From Undaria pinnatifida (lineage: Eukaryota; Sar; Phaeophyceae; Laminariales; Alariaceae), in contig JABAKD010000025.1 of assembly GCA_012845835.1 (NCBI GenBank), positions 2,135,001-2,199,000 on the forward strand: DNA of 64,000 nt, given 5' to 3'. Under the pieces are notes generated by a model. That model was not told the origin of the DNA. It saw nothing but the letters and a program-made list of their open reading frames with translations, and did no database searches. Both the position numbers and the translations under genes were made by a program. Position 1 is the first letter of the stretch. Each line of letters opens with the position of its first letter. Shown one piece after another: positions 10,305 through 21,179 of this stretch.

Positions 10305-11452
10305 TCCACTAAAAGCAATCGCAGCTTGAGGCGATTATGTGGCGGCGCCGTCACCGTAAACGCCGCTGTGTCCACCCACCAGCCCAGCACGTCGAGACGC
10401 GTGTTCCAGTTAGTGATTTTGCTGGCGGACAACAGAGGAGGGTCGGACGCGCCACGTACGCCCAACACGCGAAAGTGATCCGACGCCAACGACTGCACAG
10501 CCCGCATACAGCGACGACCGTCCGGCCACCACTGAACCTGGACAAGAATGCACGGAAAAACGACTCCCGGCGTAGCCGCCGCCACCGGAAACGGTTCGAA
10601 AATGCGAGGGAGAGACGTAACCGAACCCCCACGCTGCGCGGCAAGACGCACATGTTCGACGGCAGCCGCCCCTTGCGGGGAAACAGCCGCATCTTCAAAC
10701 GTAGGGTGGGTGTGGGAATGTTCCAGCGCAGAAGCCATCAGCCCCCAGAACCTGGGACTATTACGCCACCCGAATTGTAAGCGAAGATCCACAACTACGT
10801 ATTCGCCCATCACGAACCCAAACACCGGCGCCCCTACCGGGTCAAGTAAGACTTGACGAAAGGCGTCTTTCCCGTCAACGCGGCAAAGGACGATTCTAGC
10901 TGAGGGACCGAGCAACTGCCGCAAAAACAACACCCGTAAAAAACACACCCCGGAACACATTGCCGAGCTCGCAGGACGGGGCGGAGAAAAAATCGGTATC
11001 GTCGTTAACGCTGAAATGGCCGCCCGCGCGCGCAAACGTGAGATAGTGAATGATGGGAAACTTAGGCTAGAGCACGACGGCCAACGGCGAAACACGTAAA
11101 CCCGGAATATCGGACGCGGAACATAATTTAAACACCAAAGCCCGACCATGAACCTCGTCAGCACAAAAATCGTTTGGTTAACAGCAACGGCATGGGGGGC
11201 GACGCTCGGGTGGTTACCGTATGCAAGCTCAACAGTCAGATTACCCCCCCGCGCAACACACACCGGGGAAGCCGGTGCCAAAACGCGGAGCAACTGGTCA
11301 ACACGAGGAAAGTTCTTGACGGTACCAAACCAATGACGAACGATGTGAGAACTAATAAGTGGGGCGATCCGAGCCGATCCGGCAGCAGACGTAAACAATT
11401 TAACATTGCCGGGGCAGGCACGCAAAAGAGACGACCCCGCGCTGGCAACCAC
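10305..11452 (-). pseudogene. Reverse transcriptase of the YR retroelement, defective
   Basis: Frame 11452-9809 contains the RT core. IVLCRVDGKDAFRQVLLD holds the first catalytic Asp (motif A), and VVVDLRLQFGWRNSPRFWG is the next conserved block (motif B). After SVTSLPRIFEPFPVAAA, where the x-x-DD box (motif C) should follow, the frame reads PGVVFPCILVQVQWWPDGRR with no DD pair. The thumb-side block LDVLGWWVDTAAFTV follows. The catalytic YxDD-type motif therefore seems deleted. The RT frame is the same as that of 12631-12029 upstream, which suggests one ancestral gag-pol frame broken by stops. Confidence 0.75.
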
Positions 11453-12028
11453 ATCGAGATTCGCGGAACCTGTTAACGATACCGACCGCGTTACCCTATC
11501 CTACGCGGCGCGCCACCCCTCAACCACCGAATCCAACTGCGTGTGCGCGCGCTCGCCGTCGGTCGAGCCGTGTCCGCACCCCCAGTAAAATTCCGAACGT
11601 CGAACACGTTCGCTATGGGTAACTGCATCTCCGCGCGCGACCGATAATCCAATTCCTACAATGCGCGCCGAGACTAACGTACACGCACGCGCGCGCTCCC
11701 CATGGCCACCTCTATTCCCGAAAATGACGGACCCCGGAGCAACGGGTACACGCTCGCGCCCAACGCCGCCTTCGCCCGCCTGCGCCTCCAACGCGCGCCC
11801 CCGCAACCCGCCCGTGACCCCGCGGACTGCCGGTACGGTCGGCATGCCGCCAACGTCGACCGTCGACGCAGCTCCTCCATCAACCGCCAACGCCGCAGCC
11901 GCACCCCCGGAGGTTGGACCCAACACGCGGCCGCCAATCTTAATTGTTGACGCAGCCGCTACATCCACCGCCGGCGCCGCAGCTGCCACCGCAAAGGTTG
12001 GCTCCACCTGGCGGCAGGGCCCGTGTCT
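11453..12028 (-). pseudogene. GC-rich linker between gag-like and RT regions
   Basis: The same frame as the RT stays open from 12007 to 11501, between in-frame stops at 12029-12031 and 11501-11503. It is Ala/Gly/Val-rich with a loosely repeated unit (AAAAPAVDV, AAAALAVDGGAAST), which looks like a low-complexity linker. No domain is recognised. Confidence 0.5.
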
Positions 12029-13347
12029 TCATCCAGAACCAGAACCAGCGCCTCTACCCCCCTCGGCCCCCTGTTCCCGCCCGCGGGGAGGACCGCACGC
12101 AGCGACAACGCCCGCGACCCTCCTCCTTGCCGCCACCACGCTTCCACCGCCTTCCCCCCTGCGAGCGGGTGGAGATGGCGAGGACGTTGAGGCCGCGGGG
12201 GCCTCGTGCAGGAACTTACACGGAAACCAGTTGTGTTCACTGGTGCGCGCGAACATCCGACAGGCCTGGGGGAGACTTGAATTGGCCTTTCCCTTGGACC
12301 CGGGCGACCCAGCGGGGGAAGCGATAGTATTACGCTTGGTGGGCCTGTCTCCGCCGGAACCGATGCTGCTGATTACGAGCCGGAGCACTTGCCCCCCGAC
12401 GCGGCAAAATTCTAGAGTGCGCACGAAAGTGGGTATGGGTGGAGGGTCGAACACCGTGCCAGGTGGGGGAGGGACAACAACGGGGGAAGACCGCTGCAGA
12501 GCACGCATGAGCTCACTCACCCACAAAGCGATGTCGCGGTTGACCATATCGCACAGCACTGCATGCGCGTCCGGGACGGACAGCATACTGTAGTTGCTGA
12601 AGGTGTGCCCCCGCAAGCCCATGACCGCCACCGTAAACGCGTCGCCAAGGGCGTTGACCCGCGCCAGACAGGAGACATCGTGGGCGACCCCAGGCGAGAG
12701 ACAGAAAGAATCGCAACGACGGCCAATTTCGAGAGGTCGAGACGGTCGGCGACCATGAGGAAGTGCCCGATGGGCCCGTCCAAGCGGGTCCCAGCCCCGA
12801 CGTCAAAGAAACTGAAGGACCGAAGCTGGGACGCGACGTTGGCTGTCACGTGGATAGCCTCCCCCACAAATGACTGGAGGTCAGCGGGAGAGTCCTCGAG
12901 GTTCGGGGGGATACGCCCTCGAATAATCCACAGCTTCCTAGCTGTGTTGACCTTGTTCAAAATGGTCGTTTCGGTGGCAAGTTTTGCTTTTTGGCGCTGC
13001 CATTCCTGAGCATCGCCGTCGTCCCGGGAGGCTACCCGACCAGAGTTGTTCTCCACGAACTGTCGAACGATGATGTCGAGATTAGCTACCTGATCAGCGC
13101 AGGCAGCCGCTACCTCGCCGGAGGAAGAAGCGGTTGCCGATAAGTCGGCAATTTTTTCGTCAAGGCGCTTATGGACCCGCGCGAATTCGGCTTCAACCTG
13201 TCGGGCCCACGTGGCACAGTAATCCAAGGCAAGGCCGCACCGATCGCTGGCGCCCGGAGGAGGACCCCGAGCCCACAAGAGCTGCGGCGGCCCGGACACG
13301 CAGAGTAGCCTCCGCCTCAGCTCTGGCGGCCGCAGGCGCCGCGGCAC
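12029..13347 (-). pseudogene. Gag-like region of the YR retroelement
   Basis: Frame 13347 to about 12600 encodes a helical, probably coiled-coil protein (EFARVHKRLDEKIADLSATA, QEWQRQKAKLATETTILNKV) followed by SFVGEAIHVTANVASQLRSF. A frameshift near 12600 leads to frame 12631-12029, which has LPQACRMFARTSEHNWFPC and then KFLHEAP. The Cys/His spacing there resembles a decayed CCCH-type zinc knuckle. Position before RT and the coiled-coil plus possible zinc-finger order suggest Gag, but I recognise no named Gag family. Confidence 0.55.
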
Positions 13348-13352
13348 CCGGC

Positions 13353-13578
13353 CAGTCTATCACACCTTGGACCTGTCTCGCTGACAATCCTTCTCTCTTC
13401 CCTGCGTGCTTCGCTTGCTAGTCAACAACCAGACAGACTGATCCAAGGTTCTCTTTGCTATACCAGGACAAGTACAAGTAACCACCGGCGTTTATCTCAT
13501 TGGTCAACGTGCAATAACCCTGAACTTCTTCCGTACATACAAAACCCCATGTTTCCTCATGCCTCGATAATAACACGC
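13353..13578 (-). repeat. Terminal direct repeat A1 of the YR element
   Basis: It matches 7814-8038 in the same orientation with scattered substitutions. On the minus strand it precedes the gag-like frame by a few bases, as expected for the 5' repeat. Confidence 0.85.
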
Positions 13579-14187
13579 TATTCCTGGGTTCAGAAATAAT
13601 CGAGGCCAGAAATCGACGGATCTGGTGATTTCTGAGCCCAGAAATACCAGCTCTTCCAACCTCTCAGAACTGGGATTATTTGTCTTTTGGATGCCACCTC
13701 GTACCAAATATCACATGTCACCACTGCCTCCTCTGTACCTGGTATGATTCCTATCTGTTGTACACGTCAGCCATCACCCACAACAAAGAATCACCAACAC
13801 ACATACGACAGCACACCGCGCTTGTGTGCGAGACAGAGCTTCGTCCTCACACACAAACACGACAGCAGCAGCAGCAGCACCACCATCAACACCACCATAG
13901 CAGCAGCACAGCAGCACTACAGCAGCAGCACAGTAGCAGAGACAGCAGCAGAGACAGCACCAGAGGCGGTGGTGACCTAACGTCGCCGGCGACAATGCAC
14001 GTGCCAGAGTTCAAAAATAAAGTCAAACGGCAAAACAAGACCTACCAATTCAGCATAAAACCACTTTCCAAAACTCATAAGCCATAATGGACGCCCCTTA
14101 TTTCTGATGCAGTTATTTCTGGAGCCTCAAAACTACAAAAATAATCGCCAGAAATAATCTCTCAAAATTTTTCCATAATAGTAGGCC
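13579..14187. mobile_element. Probable small insertion with CAGAAAT-rich ends
   Basis: About 600 bases separate A1 from a second copy of repeat B. Both ends are dense in CAGAAAT in either orientation: at 13591, 13607, 13628 (inverse) and 13639 on the left, and at 14100 (inverse), 14115 (inverse) and 14149 on the right. ATTTCTG-AGCC-CAGAAAT at 13628-13645 is a perfect short hairpin. The middle holds a CAG-rich tract. It looks like a non-autonomous transposon with subterminal repeats. Exact ends and target duplication were not resolved. Confidence 0.5.
13862..13950 (+). repeat. (CAG)n-rich imperfect microsatellite
   Basis: Runs of CAGCAG interrupted by CACCATCAACAC and ACAGCAGCA, within the probable small insertion. 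Confidence 0.8.
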
Positions 14188-14232
14188 TAATCGTTCACTC
14201 ATATTGGAATTTTCATGCCTTTTTTGGCAAAT
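14188..14232 (+). repeat. Short repeat B' beyond the 5' end of the YR element
   Basis: Second copy of the 45-base segment at 7747-7791. On the minus strand it lies upstream of A1, which is outside the expected element boundary. Confidence 0.75.
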
Positions 14233-14439
14233 TCTTCCTTCAAAGTTCGGTCGGCAGGATTAGTCTATTTAGTAGAGTTTTTAGGTTGAATTCTTTTAAC
14301 GCAAACACACAAATACATTATTTTCGCATTTTCGTATTTCGTACATTCATTCATATAACTTCAACTTAATTCACATACACCCTTCTATCTGTGTTGTCAC
14401 CACAATAATCCGTTCTTTATACCCAACGATATCGTCAAT

Positions 14440-14775
14440 CATCGGTACACTCAGAGTCAATGCTGGTTCTTCCTAGAGCGATACAAATTCTTCCGTGGTC
14501 ACCGCATGTGAAACAGAGTAAAACAAACAGTCGCAATTCATCAAGGTAACGCAAGTAAAGCGCTGCTAGCGTACCGGATATTATGAGGAAAGACACAACA
14601 ATCAAGCCAGAGAACATGAAGAAAGAGAAAAAACATACAATCAAACAAACAGACACACAAACGACAGGTGCCCTGAAGAGTGTAATGCAAGAAGATCGGA
14701 AAGCAAAGGAAAGGGTGCCATTGCCAGAGGAACACCATACCAAAAACACGATCGACTAGGCCTGGCACCACGCGT
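14440..14775 (-). repeat. R6 dispersed repeat (-)
   Basis: Reverse complement of the 3880-4216 copy. It carries the inverse of GTGTTCCTCTGGCAATGG (about 14700-14745) and a GTGACCACGGAAGAATTTG end near 14470-14500. The preceding 200 bases (14233-14435) are AT-rich with nothing recognised. Confidence 0.6.
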
Positions 14776-14829
14776 ACAGCTAGCCCCTACACAAAAAACA
14801 CACCACGCGTACAGTTAGCCCCTACATGT

Positions 14830-15362
14830 AACACATGTTCCCTCCACCCCCCCCACAAGAAGGATATAGAGTTTCCACGCACAAGTTGAGCTGCCCCCCC
14901 TGTCCCTCCCCCCCTTCCCCCCTCCCGCCCCCCTTTCGATCAAAATCAGCCCCCCACGCCTATAAAAACTCCGCTCTCCCCTCACCGGTTATTCGACTTA
15001 GAGGAATCACTTCGTAAACTGATGCATTTTCTTCCACAGCTGTCAGATTTTGTCCCCCTCAGAAACGGGTTTTATAGTTTTCGCACACAGACCGCTTAAC
15101 ACCACCCGGTTGGCCCTGATAGCTACACTGTAGTTGCAAGGGGAGTCGCCGACCTCCCTTATTGAGGACACACACCCGTGATACACGCGATCGTGGAGTA
15201 TCACACACAGCTTGAAAAAAAGAGTTTCGACAAAATCTTCGATCTCACAGCTGGAGTGTATTTATATTTGTATAATATAATACGCACGATTAGAGTAACA
15301 CGCACAAGCTTGCAAAGATGAGTTCCGACCAAATCTTCGATCTAACAGCTGGAGTGTATTTT
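14830..15362 (-). repeat. FBX arm (-) with an extra terminal fragment
   Basis: A minus-oriented arm runs from the C-rich tract to CAGCTGGAGTGTATTTAT near 15265. A second terminal fragment at 15300-15362 ends with CAGCTGGAGTGTATTTTA. Both stop head-to-head against the + arm that starts at about 15375. Confidence 0.75.
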
Positions 15363-15364
15363 AT

Positions 15365-16310
15365 GTTATCAAAAATGAAAATACACTCCAGCTGTGAGAT
15401 CGAAGATTTGGTCGAAACTCATATTTGCAAGCTGTGTGTGATACCCCGATCGCGCGTGTTACGAGTTGTGTGTCCTTATTAAGGATATGGGTCGGCGACT
15501 CCCCTTACAACTACAGTGTAGCTATCAGGGTCAACAGGGTGATTTTAGTCAGTCTGTGCGCGGAAACTATAAAACCCTTTTCTGAGGGGGACAAAATCTG
15601 ACAGCTATGGAGGGAAATGTATCCTTTTATCAAGTGAATCTTGTAAGTCGAATAACCGGTGAGGGAGGGGGGGGGGGGGGATTTTGAAGGACGTAGGGGC
15701 CTGGTTTTGATCAAAAGCGAGCGGGTTTGGAGGGAGGGAGGGGGGGGGAAAGGGGGGGCAATTTGTGCATGTAAGCTATAAAATCTTTCAAGGGGATAAA
15801 TCTGACGGTTTAGGAGGAAAAAAAAATGCACCAGTTTATTATTGGGGGGGGGGGGGGGGGGTTGGGGCAGGGGGGGGGTCGTGTGGGGCAGCTCAGTATG
15901 TGCGTGGAAACTATACATTATTTTGAGGGGATAAATGTGACGGTTTTGGAAGTAATGCATCAGTTTATCATGTATATCCTGGGGTAAGTCGTACGATCAG
16001 TGAGTAGAGAGAGGGTGGAGTGTTTGAGAGGGTGCGGTTGGGATGGGTTGGGGGGGGGTGGGGCCGGGGGGGGCGGGGGGGGAGGGGGCGAAGGAAGGGT
16101 TTTAGGTGAAGGGTTTGTTATACGTGTGGTGCTAGGTCTAGGCGATAGTGCTGGTGATGGGGAAGAAGGGGGCGGTCGGGGCGGGGGGGGGGGGGGAAGC
16201 AGCGGCATGGATGGCTCTCGAAAGATAATAAGGTGATATCCTGTGCGTGAAGTGTTTATTAATGTGGCGGATTTCGATATTTGGTGGGGCGTTTGAGCAA
16301 GGGAGAGCGA

Positions 16311-16346
<36 letters not shown>

Positions 16347-18750
16347 GAGGAGGTTAAGGTCACAAAAAAATTTCAAATACACTTCGGCTGTGAGATCAAT
16401 GATATGTAGGGGCTTGTTATACGCGTGGTGCTAGGTCTAGGCGATCGTGCGGGTGGTTGGAAAAGAGGGGGCGTTGGAGGGGGGGAGGGGTGGGAAGAAA
16501 AAGATTTGAAAACTACGTCATGGATGGTGAGAAAGGTAATGACGTGATATCAACTGCGTATAGGTGTTTATTCCTCTGGCCGATATCGATTGTGAGTGGG
16601 GCGTTTAGACAAACTAGGCGGAAGGGGGGGGTTTGGGGGACGGGACGGGGGGGGGGGGGGGGGGAAGGGTTGGGGTTTTTTATGAACAAGAGGGGTCAGG
16701 GGAGGGGGAGGGGAGGGGGCGGGGGGCGGGGGGCGGGACATTTCAATATGTGCGCGGAAACTATAAATCCTCAAAGGGAACAAACCTGACGATTGAAGCA
16801 ATAAGACATCCCTTTATATCATCTGGCTTGTGATGTTTACTATTCTAGAAGGTTTGATGTTCGATGCAGCATGCAACCCAGTGTTTACGTGTAGTAAATA
16901 TTGTGTTAAATATTCATAAATTGTTGTTGTGTGATACATGGATCGAAAGCTAGAATTTTTTATAGAACATTTGTAGTTACCATTATTTTCTGACATCGCT
17001 AACTATAAGAAAGAGATACGTATTGTCATAATACAACAGGCGAGGTGATGTGGTCATGCACTGTTTGTCACCGCCATCATACATTTACCAATATGTTCTG
17101 ACATCGCTAATTATACGAAAGAGATACGTATTGCTAAATACAGCATGCGAGGTGATTTATAATTATCATACAGATTAAAATACGCTCCAGCTACGAGATC
17201 GAAGATTTGGTCGAAACTCGTATTTGCAAGCTTGTGTGTCATACTCCGATCGCGCGTATTACGCATATATGTACGGGCTTGCTATACGCGTGTTGCTGGG
17301 TCTAGGCGATCGTGCCGGTGGTGGCGAAGGAGGGGGCGTTGGGGGGGCGGGGGCGGTGGGACAGAATGAAAAGTACGTCATGGATGGTTAGAAAGATAAT
17401 GACGTGATATCAACTGCGTATAGAGGTGTTTATTACTCTGGCCGATTTCGATTGTAGGTGGGGCGTTTGAACAAAAGGGTGGGGAGAAGCTTCATTATTT
17501 GCGCGAAAACTATGAACCCTTAATTAAAGGCGACAAATCTGACGTTGTAGCAAGAAGACATCACTTTGTATCACCTGCCTTGGTATTGTTTTTTATTTCA
17601 AGCGATTTTACGTGTTAGATTCCTAGAAAGATAATGAGGTGATGTGAGTCGGCTGGTAGTGTTTACTACTCTGGCAGATTTTGTTTTTGGGTGGGGCGTT
17701 TAAACAAGAGGGATCCGGTGGGGGCGGGGGCGGGCGGGACACTTCCATATGTGCGCGGAAAGTACTACTCCTTAACGGGGACAAAATCTGACGGTTGTAA
17801 CAAGAAGGCATCCCTACATATCACCTGCCTGGTATTGCTTATTATTCTAGAAGATTTGATGTTAGATGTGGTATGTAACACAATCTTTATACTATATGTG
17901 ACCTAAACCTGTTGAAAACCCTCCCCCCCCCCCCCCCCCTCACCTTTGTTTTTCTTTTTCTCGCTTCCTCTCGCTCAAACGCCCCACCTAACATCGAAAT
18001 CTACTAGAGTAATAAACACTTCTACGCACTTGATATGTGTCTTTCTAGAGCCATCCATGCCGCTGCTTCAATTCACCCCCCCCCCCCCCCCCCCCCAACG
18101 ACCCCTTCTTCCCCACCACCCGCACAATCGCCTAGACCTACCACCACGCGTATAGCAAACCTCTACATCTATGCGACCTAGAGTTGTTAAAAAACCCTTT
18201 CGCCCCCCCCCCCCCATGCGCCCCTCCCCCCCCCCCCCCCGACCCTCTCGAACCTCCGCCTTCTCCTCACTGGTTGTAGGACTTACAGGATATACGTGAT
18301 AAACTGATACTTTCCATCCGACACCGTATAGTGTATCCCCTTAAAGGATTTATAGTTTCCACGCACATATTGAGCTGCCCCGCCCGTCCGGTCCGCCCCC
18401 CCCGCGCTCCCTTTTGCTCCAACCCAGGCCCCCACGTCCTTTAAAGCTCCATTCTCCCCTCACCGGTTATTCGACTTACAGGATTTACTTGATAAAGTGA
18501 TGCAGTTCCTTCCACAGCTGTCAGATTTTGTCCCCCTTGAAAACGGGTTTTATAGTTTCCGCGCACAGACTGACTAAAATCATCCTGTTGACCCTGATAG
18601 CTACACTGTAGCTGTAAGGGGAGTCGCCGACCTATATCCTTAATGAGGACACACAACTCGTAATACGCGCGATCGGGGTATCACACACAGCTTGCAAAGA
18701 CGAGTTTCGACATAATCCTCGATCTCACAGTGAGAGTGTATATTTTTTAT
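15365..18750. mobile_element. FBX foldback-like element, with nested or duplicated arm
   Basis: The left + arm (15375-16360) and a second + module (16375-16840) precede a core (16840-17130) with TTTCTGACATCGCTAACTAT and AAGAAAGAGATACGTATTG. A third + arm (17177-17900) is followed by a minus arm (17910-18745) ending in GAGAGTGTATATTTTTTATA. The core aligns with 31380-31625 of the other long FBX element. No transposase frame is present, so it is non-autonomous. G-runs occupy the + arms and C-runs the minus arm. Confidence 0.65.
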
Positions 18751-18784
18751 AAATATTTGTCTAATTCGTGCTGAAGAGAAACAG

Positions 18785-19140
18785 ATACATAAATCTATAT
18801 ATAATCCTCCTTTGGTGTAAGGGATTTGGTCAGGAGTTTTTTTATTGTCTCGGATGAAGTATGCGATTCGTGGAACTGGAATTCTCGGTCGAATATAGCT
18901 TCGATCGAGCGCCGCCTTCGGGGGACGGCTCCAACGCCCCTTGCCCTGCCGTGTCCGTTCCGCACATTATCGTGAACGCGGACGGATGCCGAGCAAGACA
19001 AGCGAGAAGTTGCAAAAATACCGCATGTCGAGCAGGAATTTCGGAGAAACTTGGTGGAATCTCTTATGTCTGCAACGCCTGGAAGATTTACAAAATTGGC
19101 ATCATTTCCAAACGGTACTTGATAATGTTTGGAATTGTGC
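18785..19140 (+). repeat. R8 dispersed repeat
   Basis: It aligns with 25905-26170 through GGGATTTGGTCAG, GGAACTGGAATTC, TTCGATCGAGCGCCG, CGGCTCCAACGCCCCT and GTGAACGCGGACGGATGCCG. A shorter piece with GACGCTGAGCGAGACAAGCG lies at 22240-22300. No protein family is recognised. Confidence 0.6.
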
Positions 19141-19380
19141 GGTGGCTTACTCTGGAGCGTTAGTTTCATTGCTGTACTTTACTAGGTCGTTTGGTTTCTT
19201 GCTCGGCCTTTATTGTTTTTGTTTCTGCTCGTTTTGCCAGTTGGAAATTCATTTTTTTAGTGTATGGGTTCACCGAAAACGTGACACAAATTACCGACAA
19301 TATCCCACAACTTCGCGACACAGATTACCGACGGCAAGACGATTCGTGACAAAACAACTTCCATATCATGGTATTTTCAC

Positions 19381-20765
19381 GTAACAGAATCTCGAGACAA
19401 AACCAAGCAGGTAGAAGAGCCGTCTTTTCGACCTTTGGCCCTGGCTTCAGCACAGCCGCTGACACTCCAGGCCGCCTCTGCTGTAGGCATGAACGAGTGC
19501 GGTTGATTCGCAGCGAACTATCCCGCTGTGCTCGCTTCTACGTGGCCATTGTCCATGCCATTTCATGTCACCTTCTTTCTGTTTTGAGCTCGTCGTCGTA
19601 CGGTTGAGGTACGAGGAAACCCGTACGTACTGGGTGAGAAGGGCAGAATGTACGACGAGCATGAACGCCAACTGACGACATTGGCAAACACGCAACATCA
19701 GGTGTAGCAGCAGTAGCGGAAGGGCAAAACTTCTAGCACATACTGCAGCAACTAGTAGCAACCAGAACCACAGCAGATAGCTCAAAGTGCAGTACGAGTG
19801 CCGTTGGCAAGTTCAGTCGTACACGCATCACTCTGTCCAATATCATATAGCAGAATCTCGAGACAAAACCAAGCAGGTAGAAGAGCCGTCTCTTCGGCCT
19901 TTGGCCCTGGCTTTAGCACGGCCGCTGACACTTCAGGCAGCCTCTGCTGTAGGTATGAACGAGTGCGGTTAATTCGCAACGAACTATCACGCTGTGCTCG
20001 CTTCTATGTGGCCATTGTCCATGACATTTCATGTCACCTCCCTTCTGTTTGGAGTTCGTCGTCGTACGGTTGAGGTAGGAGGAAACCCGTGCGTACTGGG
20101 TGAGAACAGCAGTATGTACGACGAGCATGTACGCCAACTGACGACATTGACAAACACGCAACATCAGGTGTACCAGCAGTAGCGGAAGGGCAAAACTTCT
20201 AGCACATACTGCAGCAACTAGTAGCAACCAGAACCACAGCAGATAGCTCAAAGTGCAGTACGAGTGCCGTTGGCAAGTTCAGTCGTACACGCATCACTCT
20301 GTCCAATATAGTATAGCAGAATTTCGAGACAAAACCAAGCAGGTAGAGTCGTCTCTTCGGCCTTTGGCCCTGGCCGCTGACACTCCAGGCAGCCTCTGCT
20401 GTAGGCATGAACGAGTGTGCTTGATTCGCAGCGAACTATCCCGCTGTGCTCGCTTCTATGTGGCCATTGTCCATGCCATTTCATGTCACCTTCTTTCTGT
20501 TTTGAGCTCGTCGTCGTACGGGTGAGGTACGAGGAAACCCGTGCGTACTGGGTGAGAACAGCAGTATGTACGACGAGCATGAACGCTAACTGACGACATT
20601 GACAAACACACAACATCAGGTGTAGCAGCAGTAGCGGAAGGGCAAAACTTCTAGCACATACTGCAGCAACTAGTAGCAACCAGAACCACAGCAGATAGCT
20701 CAAAGTGCAGCACGAGTGCCGTTGACAAGTTTAGTCGTACACGCATCACTCTGTCCAATATATAA
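19381..20765 (-). repeat. Three tandem units of 466 bp
   Basis: The unit start AGAATCTCGAGACAAAACC recurs at 19386, 19852 and (as AGAATTTCGAG) 20318. The third unit has lost about 23 bases. Each unit contains a minus-strand frame (19785-19447, 20251-19913, 20703-20248) that starts with MSYLLWFWLLLVAAVCARSF, a signal-peptide-like hydrophobic start. Most differences between copies change the amino acid, and 466 is not a multiple of three. The frames therefore look like passengers of a satellite-like repeat rather than selected genes. Confidence 0.85.
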
Positions 20766-21179
20766 CAACCGTTTTATGTTTATATTGATGAAGTAAAAAT
20801 ATGACATTTCCTGTAATAATGATACGTCGTACAAGCGGACGTTCTGGTGTGCTGCTGCCGTGAGACCATCGAGCACACCGCATGTTTTACCCAAACAAGA
20901 GCCAACAAGAGGCAGGGCACAGGGGCCCCCAACACAGAGACACGTGACAATCACGGTCAGCTGTTGTTCGCGTAATTGGCCGGTAGTCCGTGCTTCGGTG
21001 GGGTATCGGAAGTCGTTCGTAGTACTGCTGTAGACCGTAAAAAAACCACGTGACATCCCGTTCTGGTGGCAGATTCGCCAGTAGACCCTCCAAGATTTTT
21101 TTTTTTTCTTATTCTTGGCTCAATGCACACATTTCCATTCTTTTCTCTTCTTATTTGTTTTTTGTTTCCTTTTTCCAAT
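20766..21179. other. Unassigned sequence
   Basis: Single-copy within the window as far as I can see. A minus frame at 21056-20700 runs into the tandem repeat and has no recognisable domain. Confidence 0.45.

Larger units (their letters stand above)
7814..13578 (-). mobile_element. Decayed YR retrotransposon, Ngaro/DIRS-like
   Basis: In minus-strand order the element has a gag-like region (13347-12029), reverse transcriptase (11452 to about 10351), RNase H (10304-9470) and tyrosine recombinase (9554-8375). It is flanked by direct repeats at 13353-13578 and 7814-8038. A YR gene after RT-RNase H defines the DIRS/Ngaro/PAT order. I see no methyltransferase domain between RNase H and YR, which favours Ngaro or PAT over classical DIRS. 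Stops and frameshifts occur in every coding section, so the copy is dead. Such elements integrate by recombinase rather than by a DDE integrase and typically leave no target duplication. Confidence 0.8.

Noticed and set aside
11661-12593. 310-residue + strand open frame
   Set aside because: It is antisense to the gag-like and linker region in GC-rich DNA and has no recognisable domain.
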